In this document: positions 63,505-64,000 of the stretch, one piece after another
Numbering within the stretch: the first letter of the stretch is position 1
Layout: every line of letters starts with the position of its first letter
Source of the DNA: Heterobilharzia americana
Lineage: Eukaryota; Platyhelminthes; Trematoda; Strigeidida; Schistosomatidae
Length of the DNA stretch: 64,000 nucleotides
Assembly: GCA_944470555.2 (NCBI GenBank)
Contig: OX104128.1
Coordinates: 58,597,257-58,661,256, forward strand
Direction: 5' to 3'
Position numbers and translations under genes: made by a program
The notes under the pieces: generated by a model
The model's database searches: none
Seen by the model: the letters and a program-made list of their open reading frames with translations, nothing else
Told to the model about the DNA's origin: nothing

Positions 63505-64000
63505 TCATTCAATAACATTATTGAGTACCTGTTCTCATATCCAACTTCTTACTAGAACTTCAAGAAATGTCATCTTGAAGCAAATTACCGATGACTAATT
63601 GACAGTAATTCAATTCGGAGGTTTATAGAGATCTATACTATGAATTAACTGAACTTATGAGTTATGGTATTTGTTTCAACCATGAAATTGAATATTACTT
63701 TGAGTGAAAGTCTCGTTTGCTACAAACAAGACTTTAGGATGATGAATCTTTCAACAAACAGAAAGTTATGGTAGTAAAACCTTGTCACTTCAAATTTTTC
63801 ACAAGTTATTAATTCACAGAAGTTAACGAAGACGAAATAACAAATTAGTTAAATCCGGATCGTAAATAAGATATCCCCCCCCCAGTGATCATTATTTTGC
63901 ATGGCTATTACTCTGTATCATCTGACTATTGAATGATATATCGATATCATTAAATAGATAATGTGATGTAACTTGATGGGTACCGTTACCTCAGTGAAAT
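63505..64000. other. No recognisable gene
   Basis: AT-rich end of the window; nothing supported. Confidence 0.4.

Noticed and set aside
1..64000. CRISPR array, operon structure or bacterial genes
   Set aside because: Repeat content is eukaryotic retroelement type; no spaced direct-repeat array exists.

Overview
The window looks like AT-rich, repeat-saturated DNA from a blood fluke (Schistosoma or a close relative). The evidence is the combination of Sm-alpha-type hammerhead satellite/SINE units, many 5'-truncated RTE/SR2-type non-LTR retrotransposons with (TAA)n tails, CR1/SR1-type retroposon ends, Penelope-like elements (PLEs) with GIY-YIG endonucleases, and Ty3/gypsy gag-protease remnants. 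I found no convincing host protein-coding gene, functional tRNA, rRNA or CRISPR array. Almost every open frame is a retroelement remnant, a microsatellite translation or chance. Assignment to a sex-linked (W-type) heterochromatic block is an inference from the repeat density, the large palindrome and the inverted duplications.

Layout. 0-4.6 kb: SINE and Sm-alpha fragments and a (TA)n tract. 4.6-9.3 kb: two near-perfect repeat units, A (about 0.7 kb) and B (about 1.1 kb); B abuts a PLE with reverse transcriptase (RT) C-terminus and endonuclease. 9.6-12.7 kb: an Sm-alpha hammerhead unit and a gypsy gag fragment. 12.7-15.3 kb: a 2.5-kb RTE copy with target-site duplications. 15.9-17.8 kb: inverted SINEs, inverted hammerhead units and A' (inverted copy of A). 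19.5-20.6 kb: B' (inverted copy of B). 20.9-23.4 kb: an internally deleted RTE copy that keeps the endonuclease and 5' leader. 23.5-28 kb: a tRNA-type SINE, a PLE RT-core remnant, a gypsy gag/protease remnant and an (AAT)n tract. 28-43 kb: scattered SINEs, a TIR element, a PLE endonuclease and at least six RTE pieces, including a hairpin pair and a 0.4-kb internally deleted derivative. 43.1-48.5 kb: a palindrome with about 2.5-kb arms and a 385-bp spacer, whose axis lies inside a PLE. 49-64 kb: more RTE and CR1-like copies, including a very young RTE insertion (58.35-59.45 kb) with a perfect 13-bp duplication and an intact RT frame, a second TIR element, and a CR1-like 3' end interrupted by another repeat.

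How the parts relate. The RTE and CR1 elements encode, or once encoded, target-primed retrotransposition proteins. The SINEs have no coding capacity and presumably borrowed such machinery. The most interesting thread is RNA self-processing. Besides classic Sm-alpha hammerheads, the common tRNA-derived SINE carries a complete type-I hammerhead layout: stem I GCACTG/CAGTGC, a CTGAGGA box, stem II, GAAA and a GTC cleavage triplet. A third hammerhead-like motif occurs in an unrelated short repeat. All functional statements about these motifs are predictions from the sequence.
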